A DNA stretch of 11,052 nucleotides from Gammaproteobacteria bacterium (GCA_004356415.1 SMWN01000109.1:1-11052), one strand, 5' to 3'; positions 1 to 7,530 are shown, numbered from the stretch's first letter. Notes: a model not told the origin generated them from the letters alone. Translations and numbers: made by a program.

Positions 1-564
1 ATTCATGTTCATGAAGCTCGACAGATATTGCGTGAGCTCATGGTAAAACTTTATAAAAGAAATCCGAAGGAACTAAATAAATCTCCGTTTAACGACATAG
101 ATAAAAATGTATCGCGTGTTTTCGATAAACACCATGACTGGTCGTTTAAGCAACTGGATTTCAAGGAAGGTGTCGACGCGATAAAAATGACGTTTGACAA
201 TCATTACCAGGGAGACAGGGTATTCTCTTTTATTGTCGGCCTGTCCTCCATGCTTATGGCATCCTATGGTGATAAAACAGATTTTTATATACTAGATAAG
301 GTCGAAGGGCAGATGTTATATAACAGCGCCAGGAACATTGAGATTGCAGTATGGAAATTAAGCAACAATAAAAACGAACTAGGTGATCTGTTTCTTTACA
401 GCAATTCATTACCAGATGAGGCAGCCTATCTAAGTTATGAACGATTGTTTGGAAAGCTGATCGCAATTCAGGATACAATGGCGATTATTATGGAGAGCAA
501 GAACAAAAGGCTCATTAAAAAAGTATTTCAAAGAATGGCAACGGCAGTTTTCCTCCCCATATAA
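1..564 (+). CDS. Hypothetical protein, C-terminal part (5' end outside window)
   Basis: The reading frame is open from base 1 to a TAA at 562-564, giving 187 visible residues. A TTG at 28 is the first possible start inside the window, but the frame runs on upstream and no Shine-Dalgarno precedes it, so I treat the gene as cut by the window edge. The visible part is soluble-looking with no membrane segment. It has a basic beginning (KLYKRNPKELNK), then a stretch containing NARNIEIAVWKLSN-like sequence (actual: NSARNIEIAVWKLSNN) and a hydrophobic end, ATAVFLPI. Proteins of this look occur in gammaproteobacteria as uncharacterised, sometimes lipoprotein-like, products. That is an impression rather than a family match, and I assign no function. 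It lies 50 bases upstream of uppP on the same strand, with no obvious terminator between them, so co-transcription is possible. Confidence 0.75.
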   Translation: MHVHEARQILRELMVKLYKRNPKELNKSPFNDIDKNVSRVFDKHHDWSFKQLDFKEGVDAIKMTFDNHYQGDRVFSFIVGLSSMLMASYGDKTDFYILDKVEGQMLYNSARNIEIAVWKLSNNKNELGDLFLYSNSLPDEAAYLSYERLFGKLIAIQDTMAIIMESKNKRLIKKVFQRMATAVFLPI

Positions 565-614
565 CTCCATCTTCCTGTATTAAAACTATTATCTGAAATA
601 TCCTGGACCAAAAC

Positions 615-1412
615 TTGGACTTTCTGTACCTCATTTTGCTAGGCCTGGTTCAGGGATTCACGGAATTCCTGCCGGTTTCAAGTTCAGCACATTTGATCCT
701 GTTACCGCTGATAACAGATTGGCAGGATCAAGGTCTGGTACTTGATGTCGCAGCGCATTTTGGCACATTGATCGCGGTAATCATTTACTTCCATCGGGAC
801 CTGAAAGGTATCATTTCTGCAGGTGTTAAGTCGGCACCCTGGCAGGACAATGATCTTAATGCCCGATTATTCTGGTTCCTTATCTTTGCGACAATTCCTA
901 TTTCTGTGGTTGGTCTCTTTGGGCATGATTTTATCGCGAACTATTTCCGAGATCCGCTTATCATTGCAATCGCAACAATTTTATTTGGGCTATTGCTCTG
1001 GTGGTCTGATGCAAGTGGTGAGCAAGATCGAGATGAAAAAAATCTGAGCTTGAAAGATATTATCTGGATTGGTTTTGCACAAGTACTGGCATTAATTCCT
1101 GGCACATCGAGATCTGGCATTACCATGACAGCCGGGTTAATACTCGGCCTTAATAGAAAAGCAGCTGCGCGTTTTTCATTTCTTTTATCAATTCCCGTAA
1201 TATTTCTTGCAGGATCTTATGAAGCCTTTTCGCTCATCAGGAAAGGCAGCGAGACTGATCTTGTCTCTTTTATTACCGTGTTTCTTGTTTCCTGGTTCGC
1301 AGCATGGTTAACGATTGATCTGTTTTTAAGATTTGTCGAAAAAACAGGTATGCTTCCTTATGTCATCTATCGTTTCTTATTGGGCAGTGTATTACTCTAT
1401 TTTTTCTTATGA
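615..1412 (+). CDS. uppP: Undecaprenyl-diphosphatase UppP (BacA family)
   Basis: Inner-membrane enzyme that removes one phosphate from undecaprenyl pyrophosphate, regenerating the lipid carrier for peptidoglycan and other surface glycans. Extra copies are known to give bacitracin resistance. The 265-residue length fits the family (E. coli BacA is 273). Both signature motifs are present: QGFTEFLPVSSSAH at residues 13-26 and PGTSRSG at 162-168, which supply the catalytic Glu, His, Ser and Arg. Several long hydrophobic segments fit a polytopic membrane protein. The start is TTG at 615. There is no in-frame ATG near the N-terminus, a TGA at 594-596 closes the frame upstream, and the conserved motif begins only 13 residues in. 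The Shine-Dalgarno is poor. The gene converges on the CDGSH gene with only 6 bases between stop codons. Confidence 0.96.
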   Translation: MDFLYLILLGLVQGFTEFLPVSSSAHLILLPLITDWQDQGLVLDVAAHFGTLIAVIIYFHRDLKGIISAGVKSAPWQDNDLNARLFWFLIFATIPISVVGLFGHDFIANYFRDPLIIAIATILFGLLLWWSDASGEQDRDEKNLSLKDIIWIGFAQVLALIPGTSRSGITMTAGLILGLNRKAAARFSFLLSIPVIFLAGSYEAFSLIRKGSETDLVSFITVFLVSWFAAWLTIDLFLRFVEKTGMLPYVIYRFLLGSVLLYFFL

Positions 1413-1418
1413 GGGCTT

Positions 1419-1655
1419 TTAGCCTTTGTGGCTACCATCACACAGGGGCTGATTTTTCGTTGCCTTACATCCACAGAAAAAAATCGCTGTTGATTCAGTT
1501 GCATCATATTGAACAGGGCTGAACTCTGTATCGGCATGAGAACCATCACAAAAAGGCTGCGTATTACTTTTCCCACATGCACACCAGTAATAGGATTTGC
1601 CTGCCTGGACTTCAACAACAAAAGGCTTATCTGATGCTCGGGTCGGTTCACTCAT
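1419..1655 (-). CDS. Tandem CDGSH-type iron-sulfur protein
   Basis: Small soluble protein of 78 residues with two complete CDGSH motifs, each of the form C-x-C-x9-C-x3-H: CACGKSNTQPFCDGSH in the first half and CGCKATKNQPLCDGSH near the C-terminus. In this family (mitoNEET/CISD-like, zf-CDGSH) three Cys and one His per motif hold a labile [2Fe-2S] cluster, so two clusters are expected. Roles are redox or cluster transfer and are not well defined in bacteria. The ATG at 1655 is chosen because a good Shine-Dalgarno (GGGAGA) sits just upstream. A longer frame back to 1742 begins with TTG inside an inverted repeat and adds 29 unrelated-looking residues, so I reject it. It lies 154 bases downstream of cca on the same strand. 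Confidence 0.9.
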   Translation of the reverse strand: MSEPTRASDKPFVVEVQAGKSYYWCACGKSNTQPFCDGSHADTEFSPVQYDATESTAIFFCGCKATKNQPLCDGSHKG

Positions 1656-1734
1656 GAAAATATTCTCCCGTTTGGAAAAAACCATATTTAAATAATAGTT
1701 CGCAAGATCAGGGTAACTGATAAATTTTTGATAT

Positions 1735-1786
1735 ATACCCAAGCTATCTGAACTCTGAAGCCTGTATTTCCAGGTAGTTTGGGTAT
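1735..1786. repeat. Imperfect inverted repeat upstream of the CDGSH gene
   Basis: Arms of 16 bases at 1735-1750 and 1771-1786 match at 14 of 16 positions, with a 20-base loop. Both mismatches become G-U pairs if the + strand is transcribed, so an RNA stem of 16 consecutive pairs would form there. On the - strand, the direction of cca and the CDGSH gene, they are A-C mismatches. No T-run follows on either side, so it is not a standard intrinsic terminator. A protein-binding site or RNA structural element is possible. Confidence 0.6.
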
Positions 1787-1809
1787 CTATCCAGTATACG
1801 GCAATTTAA

Positions 1810-3027
1810 TTATTTTCCGAGAGCTAGCGCTTCACTTATGGAATTCAATCTTTCTTTTTTGATGGCGTCTGCCATGGTTTTGCCTTTGAGACCCTGTTGA
1901 TTGAGCGATTCGGTATCAATACTATTTGCAGCATCTAAAGCTTTTTTAAAATAGCCTGCCTGTGGGTAGGCACGATCTTCAAATCCTGTACGACCCCGGG
2001 CATCGGCTTCACAACAGATCAGAAATTGATCAAAACGTTCTGGTTTTCGAAATGCATCCAGAGATTCCAGTTTTTTCAAAACTGTATCGGCATGCATTTC
2101 TTCTATACGATGACAGGTCAGGTGATGTCTGGAGACCTGTATTGCCAGGTCTTTATATTGATTGGGCGCACGGTAACGTGCACAAAGTTTTTCAATTAAT
2201 TTTACACCACGTTCTTCATGACCGTGGTGACTAGGTAACTTATCTTTAGCTGTTGTCCCTTTTCCCAAATCATGAACCAGAGCCGCGAATCGAATATGTG
2301 GATCGTTACTAAGACGCGCAGCCTGGTTCAGTGCCATTAAGGTATGGATCCCAGTATCAACCTCCGGATGATGTTTTTTCGGCTGGGGAACACCGAACAG
2401 TTGATCAACCTCTGGAAGAAGAATGTTCAGTGCAAGACAGGCGCGTAATGCCAGTATAAAGCGTGACGGGTAAGTTTCTCCCATAGCCCGTTCCAGTTCA
2501 CTCCAGACTCTTTCGGGGACCAGTGCTTCAAGCTCGCCTGATTCTGAAATCTCCCGCATGAGGGCCATGGTTTCTGGTGCGATGCGGAAGCCAAAACGCG
2601 CGGCAAAACGTGCAACCCTGAGTACGCGTAAAGGATCTTCTACAAAGGCCGGTGATACATGACGCAGAATTTTGTTTTTAAGATCTTCTCTGCCGTTAAA
2701 GGGGTCGATTAAACATCCTTCTTTATCTTCGGCAATGGCATTGATAGTTAAATCACGTCGTGCCAGATCTTCTTCCAGCGTAACATCTTTGGATGTGTGA
2801 AACGTAAAGCCTTTGTAGCCTTTCCCTGTTTTTCTTTCAGTTCGTGCCAGGGCATATTCTTCTTTTGTTTCGGGATGTAAAAAGACGGGAAAGTCTTTAC
2901 CAACGGCCTTAAAATTTTGGGTTTCCATCTCTTGCGGTGTACTTCCAACGACAACCCAGTCATTGTCTTTGCCTGGTTTGCCAAGCAATTTGTCACGGAC
3001 TGCACCACCCACAAGATATATTTCCAT
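1810..3027 (-). CDS. cca: CCA-adding tRNA nucleotidyltransferase with HD domain
   Basis: Adds or repairs the 3' CCA end of tRNAs in the cytoplasm. The 405-residue protein matches the gammaproteobacterial multifunctional Cca (E. coli 412). It opens with MEIYLVGGAVRD, has the metal-binding pair D21/D23 in KDNDWVVVGS, then the RRDLTINAIA motif near residue 91, the DPLRVLRVARFAARFGFR segment near 131, and HDLGKG near 252 in the C-terminal HD phosphohydrolase domain. This family can show 2'-nucleotidase, 2',3'-cyclic phosphodiesterase and phosphatase activity. ATG 3027 is chosen over the TTG at 3033 because it aligns with the family start. A perfect TATAAT (- strand, 3036-3041) lies only 8 bases before this ATG and no Shine-Dalgarno is present. 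The gene follows slt on the same strand after a 266-base gap. Confidence 0.97.
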   Translation of the reverse strand: MEIYLVGGAVRDKLLGKPGKDNDWVVVGSTPQEMETQNFKAVGKDFPVFLHPETKEEYALARTERKTGKGYKGFTFHTSKDVTLEEDLARRDLTINAIAEDKEGCLIDPFNGREDLKNKILRHVSPAFVEDPLRVLRVARFAARFGFRIAPETMALMREISESGELEALVPERVWSELERAMGETYPSRFILALRACLALNILLPEVDQLFGVPQPKKHHPEVDTGIHTLMALNQAARLSNDPHIRFAALVHDLGKGTTAKDKLPSHHGHEERGVKLIEKLCARYRAPNQYKDLAIQVSRHHLTCHRIEEMHADTVLKKLESLDAFRKPERFDQFLICCEADARGRTGFEDRAYPQAGYFKKALDAANSIDTESLNQQGLKGKTMADAIKKERLNSISEALALGK

Positions 3028-3035
3028 CGTCAAGC

Positions 3036-3041
3036 ATTATA
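3036..3041 (-). promoter_or_regulatory. Candidate -10 box (TATAAT) for cca
   Basis: The - strand reads TATAAT at 3041-3036, ending 8 bases before the cca ATG. The hexamer 17 bases upstream (TCGTGC) is a poor -35. If it is used, the RNA would start at or next to the start codon. This is inference from spacing only. Confidence 0.4.
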
Positions 3042-3154
3042 GTTTATAGGAAAGCTTTGCACGAGCCATCTCATCACTGGCTTGGCCTGGCCCGACAAAG
3101 TGACGAAACACAAAATGCGATACGCAAGACCTCGGTTGCCTACAAGGGCCTCAG

Positions 3155-3194
3155 TACCCCCATGTGGGGTGAATATACCCCTAAAGGGGGTATA
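3155..3194. promoter_or_regulatory. Two tandem C4/G4 palindromes, CsoR/CstR-operator-like
   Basis: Site 1 (3155-3170) has TACCCC and GGGGT half-sites. Site 2 (3174-3194) has perfect 8-base arms TATACCCC and GGGGTATA around TAAAG. The centres are about 21-22 bases apart, close to two DNA turns. AT-flanked C-run/G-run palindromes of this kind are typical operators of the CsoR/CstR/FrmR repressor family (copper, persulfide or formaldehyde sensing). They lie in the 266-base gap between slt and cca, where no CsoR-family gene or classical target is adjacent. A pair of simple hairpins or a dispersed repeat is the alternative. No T-run follows on either strand. Confidence 0.4.
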
Positions 3195-3293
3195 GAAAAG
3201 TATCCTGTTGCAATGGTGCCATTTCCTATTAATTATCAACGGTGCTAAGAAACCCTGTTTACAGTATCGAGTGGTGAGTAATGTTAAATTCAA

Positions 3294-5324
3294 CTATTCG
3301 GAACAACTCATGGTAAATGGTTTTACAGCTGCTTTTGGGTTATAGGGATAGATTGTTGTCATTCTTTGTTTAAGCGGGGTGATCTGTTGATTTAGACGCC
3401 AGTCGTAAATACTGGCATAAAACATTACACGTTTCACATAGGCTCTGGTTTCATTGAATGGAATTTGTTCCACCCATATATCAGGTTCTTTGCAATCTTT
3501 TCTGGGGGACCATTTAACTGATCGTCCAGGACCCGCATTGTAGGATGCAGTCGCCAATATGCGATTACCATTAAATTTGTCTAGCATCTCTTTCATATAG
3601 GCTGTGCCAATCATAATGTTCTTTTTGCCAATCAGGAGATCACTGGTACGAAATTTTTTCAAGCCAATTTTTCTGGCGGTTAATCTACCCGTGGCTGGCA
3701 TGATCTGCATGAGGCCTAATGCACCTGCAGGTGATCTGACCTTTTCCATAAATGCGCTTTCCGATCTCATTAAGGCAAATATCCAGCCGATATCCAGATT
3801 CCTTTTTTTCGCATATTTTTCTATATCATCGCGGTAGGTGATTGGAAATCTGAGCTCTAAATCATCATAGGCATGTGCAGCAGCCATGGTAAAAATAGCG
3901 CGATCGTACCAACCCCATTCCGAGGCGAGTCTTGCTGCTATTTGCTTCTGGTAATTGGTCATAGAACGTAAGGCATATTGCCACTCACGTCTGGCCCTGT
4001 AATCACCATATAGGATAAATAACTCCCTGGCCCGACGTATACTTGGCATATGTGCAATTTTATTTTTTGCCTCGATATCTTCCGGTAAGGGAAAATGATG
4101 CATTTGATATTCTGACCCGATGCGATCTGCCGCAAGGAACCCATAGTAGTCACGCTGATCCGCGATTGAAGCGTAAGATGCCTGCGCCTTTTCAAACTCT
4201 CCAATTTGTTCAAGCGCCCTGCCGCGCCAGTAGATCCAACGATATTTGACGGATGCTATTTCTGGCGGCTCACCCTTTGTCCATTGATAAAGTCTTTGCC
4301 AGTTCTGGTTTTTGAGTGCGGTTCGGAGACGCCAATGAAATATTTCGTCACTGTCCAGCGCCGGGTTCAAATTATCTAATAGCTCAGCAGCCTTAGGGTG
4401 TTTGTTTTTCGCTGCACGTACGGTAATGACGAGATCAATTCTATCTATTTCTGCAGGTGTAAAATTGTAATTATCTTGCAGTGTTTTCCAATTGATTAAT
4501 GATCTATTGATATTTTGTCCGGTCAGTCGCTTTATGCCATAAAGTAAGATTTCTCGTGCAATAGCGGTGTCCGGATACTGTGGGTTTTTAGTCCCCACCG
4601 ATGGGTTATGGTGAATTGCAACCCATCGCTTTGCCCAGGTCTTGTAGTCTTTATCCAGATGTTTACGAAGATAGTTCACCAGCCCCGTTTTACCATTATC
4701 CATTGCTAATCGTATACGTTCCCATACCAGTTCATTTGTCATCAGATCGCTTTTGTAGAGTCGTTCAAAGGCTTTATTACATTGGGGGGGCAATGATTTT
4801 CCTGTTAGCCAGAGCGTCCGGGTGTCTTCCAGCAGATAAGTATAATTATTGGTATTTATGCGCCCCTGCAACTGTTGACAACGTAGTTTGAGATCTTTTT
4901 GCGGGGTGTAGTTGTCAAGAAAAATTTGCCACTTTCCCTGTTTGGCAAGCTGCTTTAGCCAGCTTGTTTTCAATGAATCTGTAGAGATGAATTCAGGATA
5001 TGAGGTAATGAAATCCCTAATTTCCGTATTATCAATTTTGTGAAGTCTAGGTCGCAGGTAGTTATACCGCAGGTAAGGATAAAGTGGATATGTTTTGAGT
5101 TTTTCAGCGAGCGTTGCAAAGGTTTTAATCTTGCCAGCCTTCAGCGCCTTTTGGGCATCAAGATACTGTTGACGTTGTTCCCCGATCGTTGCTGCTGAAA
5201 CCTGGAGACTGACTGGGAGTAGTGAAAAAATAATGATTAATGATAGTAACGACCAGACCATGGCCGCTCTGGAAACAGGCAGCATTCCTTTTGATAAAAA
5301 ATTGTTTTGCGGGGGAAAACTCAT
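3294..5324 (-). CDS. slt: Soluble lytic murein transglycosylase (Slt70 type)
   Basis: Periplasmic enzyme that cleaves the MurNAc-GlcNAc bond of peptidoglycan to form 1,6-anhydroMurNAc during wall turnover. From ATG 5324 it is 676 residues (E. coli Slt70 is 645). It has a signal peptide with a hydrophobic core VWSLLSLIIIFSLLPVSL and likely cleavage near VSA-A. A long alpha-superhelical U/L-type region covers about residues 45-500, and a lysozyme-like catalytic domain about 500-645. In the latter, the catalytic Glu is E522 within ALMRSESAF, followed by GALGLMQIMPATG, SYNAGPGR and IPFNETRAYVKRV, all family signatures. The start is uncertain: a TTG at 5336 and ATGs at 5285 and 5261 are also in frame, none with a good Shine-Dalgarno, and 5285 or 5261 would give a more ordinary signal peptide. 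It is divergent from the TSUP gene. Confidence 0.95.
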   Translation of the reverse strand: MSFPPQNNFLSKGMLPVSRAAMVWSLLSLIIIFSLLPVSLQVSAATIGEQRQQYLDAQKALKAGKIKTFATLAEKLKTYPLYPYLRYNYLRPRLHKIDNTEIRDFITSYPEFISTDSLKTSWLKQLAKQGKWQIFLDNYTPQKDLKLRCQQLQGRINTNNYTYLLEDTRTLWLTGKSLPPQCNKAFERLYKSDLMTNELVWERIRLAMDNGKTGLVNYLRKHLDKDYKTWAKRWVAIHHNPSVGTKNPQYPDTAIAREILLYGIKRLTGQNINRSLINWKTLQDNYNFTPAEIDRIDLVITVRAAKNKHPKAAELLDNLNPALDSDEIFHWRLRTALKNQNWQRLYQWTKGEPPEIASVKYRWIYWRGRALEQIGEFEKAQASYASIADQRDYYGFLAADRIGSEYQMHHFPLPEDIEAKNKIAHMPSIRRARELFILYGDYRARREWQYALRSMTNYQKQIAARLASEWGWYDRAIFTMAAAHAYDDLELRFPITYRDDIEKYAKKRNLDIGWIFALMRSESAFMEKVRSPAGALGLMQIMPATGRLTARKIGLKKFRTSDLLIGKKNIMIGTAYMKEMLDKFNGNRILATASYNAGPGRSVKWSPRKDCKEPDIWVEQIPFNETRAYVKRVMFYASIYDWRLNQQITPLKQRMTTIYPYNPKAAVKPFTMSCSE

Positions 5325-5445
5325 AGAGAGAAGCAAAGTATCAACAATTTTTATTTATATCGAGTTTTTTATGGCAAACATTATTTTTTTAGTGCTCCGA
5401 CACCACTTTTATCCCTCAATCACCACCTATGCCATAATGGTCAGC

Positions 5446-5484
5446 ATGACTAAACAAGCGGAACACGGGGGAGAAGTTGACTGA
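5446..5484 (+). other. Possible 12-residue leader peptide overlapping the TSUP start
   Basis: An ATG at 5446 opens a short frame encoding MTKQAEHGGEVD and ends at TGA 5482-5484. It overlaps the first codons of the exporter gene in another frame. The exporter's Shine-Dalgarno (GGGGGAG) lies inside this mini-frame. It lacks a clear Shine-Dalgarno of its own. It could couple translation to the TTG-started exporter, or be chance. Confidence 0.2.
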
Positions 5485-6271
5485 CTTATTCATCTGGCCT
5501 GCTTATCTCCTGCTAGGCGTGGTTGCAGGGGTAGTTGGAGGCTTGCTCGGACTAGGTGGGGGAATAATCATTGTGCCCTCGCTTCTGTTTATTTTTACAT
5601 GGCAGGGCTTACCTGCTGATGTTCTGATGCATTTTGCGGTTGCAACTTCCCTGTTTACTATCGTATTTACTTCGGTATCTTCAAGTTATGCACACCATAA
5701 GCACAAGGCTGTCTTATGGCCAAAGGTATTCCTTCTAACGCCGGGAATTATAATGGGCGCAATCCTGGGTGCATTCATCGCTGATTATTTGTCCAGTGAT
5801 ATTCTGAGAAGAGCATTTGGAATTTTTGAAATTTTTGTTGCATGTCAAATTGGTTTTGCAGTGAAACCGACAACACAAAGAGCCTTACCGAGAAGAAATG
5901 GAATGATCCTTGCGGGAGGAGGTATCGGGACTTTATCAACCATCATGGGTATAGGTGGTGGGACGTTGACTGTACCGTTTTTGACATGGTGTCAGGTAGA
6001 TATTCATAAGGCGGTAGCAACCTCATCTGCATGTGGTTTCCCGATCGCTTTGGCGGGCACCCTGACGATGATTTTTACCGGGCTGGATTACAGCAATCTT
6101 CCAGAAAATAGCATCGGATATGTCTATTGGCCAGCTGCGGTAGCGATACTTGTAACCAGTGTATTGTTTGCGCCCGTTGGCGCAAAACTCGCGCATACCA
6201 TGCCAGTTAATTCTTTAAAGCGTATTTTTGCGATCGTCCTGGCGTGCATTGGGTTGAGAATGCTGTTCTAA
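5477..6271 (+). CDS. TSUP (TauE/SafE) family sulfite/anion exporter
   Basis: Polytopic inner-membrane protein of 264 residues from the TauE/SafE family, whose members move small sulfur-containing or organic anions such as sulfite or sulfoacetate. The family's internal duplication is clear. Glycine-rich loops GGLLGLGGGIIIVP (residues 21-34) and MGIGGGTLTVPF (157-168) are each followed by a matching segment, HFAVATSLF (52-60) and HKAVATSSACGF (177-188). About eight hydrophobic segments are visible. The start is TTG at 5477, 4 bases after a strong GGGGGAG Shine-Dalgarno. No ATG lies nearby in frame, and the hydrophobic N-terminus begins straight after. The substrate cannot be read from sequence. 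No sulfur-oxidation or taurine genes adjoin it. Downstream it converges on the small lipoprotein with a 33-base gap. Confidence 0.92.
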   Translation: MTDLFIWPAYLLLGVVAGVVGGLLGLGGGIIIVPSLLFIFTWQGLPADVLMHFAVATSLFTIVFTSVSSSYAHHKHKAVLWPKVFLLTPGIIMGAILGAFIADYLSSDILRRAFGIFEIFVACQIGFAVKPTTQRALPRRNGMILAGGGIGTLSTIMGIGGGTLTVPFLTWCQVDIHKAVATSSACGFPIALAGTLTMIFTGLDYSNLPENSIGYVYWPAAVAILVTSVLFAPVGAKLAHTMPVNSLKRIFAIVLACIGLRMLF

Positions 6272-6304
6272 CAGACTGAATAACGAGGAGTTGAATTCAT
6301 TCAA

Positions 6305-6586
6305 TTAAGTACCTTCTTTTTCCGAGGCACCAAAATTCTTGAGTTTTACCTTGTCATTGAAAAACTGAATGCTGATTCTTGCTTTACCATCATCCCACAC
6401 AGAAGATTTTCCCGACAAGGATCCAATCCCCATGCTTGAAGATTCATCAGGGTTGCCAAGAATTTTAATTACGGCAGCTTCCTCCATGCCACTTTCGATT
6501 CGATCGTAGTTATCCTCTGTCACGCGACTACAAGCGAGAAGCAATATGCAAAATAAAAGGATTGATAAATTTCTAATGAATTTCAT
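6305..6586 (-). CDS. Small lipoprotein, DUF3862 / BamE-like fold
   Basis: A 93-residue protein with a lipoprotein signal: basic MKFIRN, a hydrophobic core, then lipobox LLAC with lipidated C19 followed by Ser, which suggests outer-membrane sorting. The mature part, NYDRIESGMEEAAVIKILG-NP onwards, followed by a Ser/Gly-rich turn, SSVWDDGKARISIQFFND and KVKLKNFG, matches the pattern of DUF3862, a family related in fold to the SmpA/BamE lipoproteins. Function is unknown; BamE-like folds often mediate protein contacts in the envelope. An AGGT lies 9 bases upstream of the ATG, a modest Shine-Dalgarno. It is divergent from the DUF1499 gene with 48 bases between starts and converges on the TSUP gene. 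Confidence 0.82.
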   Translation of the reverse strand: MKFIRNLSILLFCILLLACSRVTEDNYDRIESGMEEAAVIKILGNPDESSSMGIGSLSGKSSVWDDGKARISIQFFNDKVKLKNFGASEKEGT

Positions 6587-6634
6587 AATTAAATACCTGA
6601 CTGATGAATAATCACCCGGATGGTAAGTTGATCT

Positions 6635-7117
6635 ATGTTAACCAAGATAATTGTTATTGTCCTCTGTTTGATAAGCATTCCTATGGTCTTGATCCTTAGC
6701 GCTTTCATAAATAACGATCTTCCGTGGACTGATCCGCCCGGTTTCACGACACGATTGCAACATTATCTGATGACGAATGTCGCGGAAACAGTCCATGAAT
6801 CCCCTTATCCTGAACTGGACATTCGCGAATATCGTTACCCCACAGACCAGTTCTTTTCATTATTGAAGGTGTCGATGGACAAATTGGGCTGGAAGATTGA
6901 TAGTCAGCGTGATCAGGCATATACACTGCATGCTGTCGCAACAACACCTTTATTTGGATATCAGGATGACATCTATATCAGACTATTGCCTATAACAGAA
7001 AACAGGAATCACTTGTATATACGTTCGAGTTCGAGAAAGGGACACGGTGATCTTGGAACTAACACACGCCATATTCTGGATCTATATAATCAAATTGAGA
7101 AGTTGTTAGGTAAGTAA
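6635..7117 (+). CDS. DUF1499 family membrane-anchored protein
   Basis: A 160-residue protein with one N-terminal hydrophobic segment (about residues 4-24, a membrane anchor or uncleaved signal). It is followed by a domain with the DUF1499 look: a YPTDQFF segment near 68, and the family's most recognisable motif SSSRKGHGDLGTNTRHI at 131-147. The DUF1499 function is not established. The ATG at 6635 is preceded only by a weak Shine-Dalgarno-like GGTAAG. The stop is 2 bases from the ATG of yjbQ, so the two are almost surely one transcript and probably translationally coupled. Confidence 0.85.
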   Translation: MLTKIIVIVLCLISIPMVLILSAFINNDLPWTDPPGFTTRLQHYLMTNVAETVHESPYPELDIREYRYPTDQFFSLLKVSMDKLGWKIDSQRDQAYTLHAVATTPLFGYQDDIYIRLLPITENRNHLYIRSSSRKGHGDLGTNTRHILDLYNQIEKLLGK

Positions 7118-7119
7118 TC

Positions 7120-7530
7120 ATGCAGGAAACAATCAGAATCAAGACGCAAGGGAGGAGTATGGTCGATATCACCGCCGAAGTTGAAAAATTTATCAGTCAA
7201 TCTAATGTTGAAACTGGCTTGTGCAACCTGTTTATACAGCATACTAGCGCCTCACTCATTCTTTGTGAGAATGCTGATTCAGATGTTCGGTCAGATCTGG
7301 AAAACTTCATGCAACAATTGGTCAGGGATGGTGACCCGCTATTCAGACATCGAGCAGAAGGCCCCGACGATATGCCAGCGCACATACGCAGCGTATTGAC
7401 CAGTTCGAGTCTAACGATCCCGATTGCAAAAGGACGATGTCTGCTTGGGGCATGGCAAGGAATTTACCTGTGGGAGCACCGGTTTAATGTGCATACGAGG
7501 AATATTATCGTGACGATTCAAAGAGACTGA
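7120..7530 (+). CDS. yjbQ: YjbQ family (UPF0047) secondary thiamine-phosphate synthase-type protein
   Basis: A cytoplasmic protein of 136 residues, the same size as E. coli YjbQ (138). Signature segments are present: FIQHTSASLILCENAD (H41, E50 region), EGPDDMPAHI at 80-89 and GAWQGIYLWEHR at 110-121. The usual GTWQG is GAWQG here. Family members can show weak thiamine-phosphate synthase activity when overexpressed, which gave the annotation name. The true physiological role is unclear, and no thiamine genes are nearby. The start is ATG 7120, 2 bases after the DUF1499 stop. DUF427 follows after 16 bases, so the three genes form a probable operon. Confidence 0.95.
   Translation: MQETIRIKTQGRSMVDITAEVEKFISQSNVETGLCNLFIQHTSASLILCENADSDVRSDLENFMQQLVRDGDPLFRHRAEGPDDMPAHIRSVLTSSSLTIPIAKGRCLLGAWQGIYLWEHRFNVHTRNIIVTIQRD

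Noticed and set aside
1656..1742. 29-residue N-terminal extension of the CDGSH protein starting at TTG 1742
   Set aside because: The extension begins inside the inverted repeat, has no ribosome binding site, and ATG 1655 has a good Shine-Dalgarno and fits the family.
2937..3248. 103-residue + strand frame
   Set aside because: Its first third is antisense to cca and the rest runs through the same non-coding gap. No supported start.
3030..3293. 87-residue - strand frame between slt and cca
   Set aside because: It has no Shine-Dalgarno, its composition is unlike its neighbours, it overlaps the cca start, and it passes through the palindromes. A + strand frame covers the same bases equally well.
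5233..5484. 83-residue + strand frame ahead of the TSUP gene
   Set aside because: Mostly antisense to the slt signal-peptide region; only the last 12 codons are worth noting, as a possible leader peptide.
6286..6301. Terminator between the converging TSUP and lipoprotein genes (TTGAAT/ATTCAA)
   Set aside because: A 6-base AT-rich stem with a 2-base loop and no T-run.
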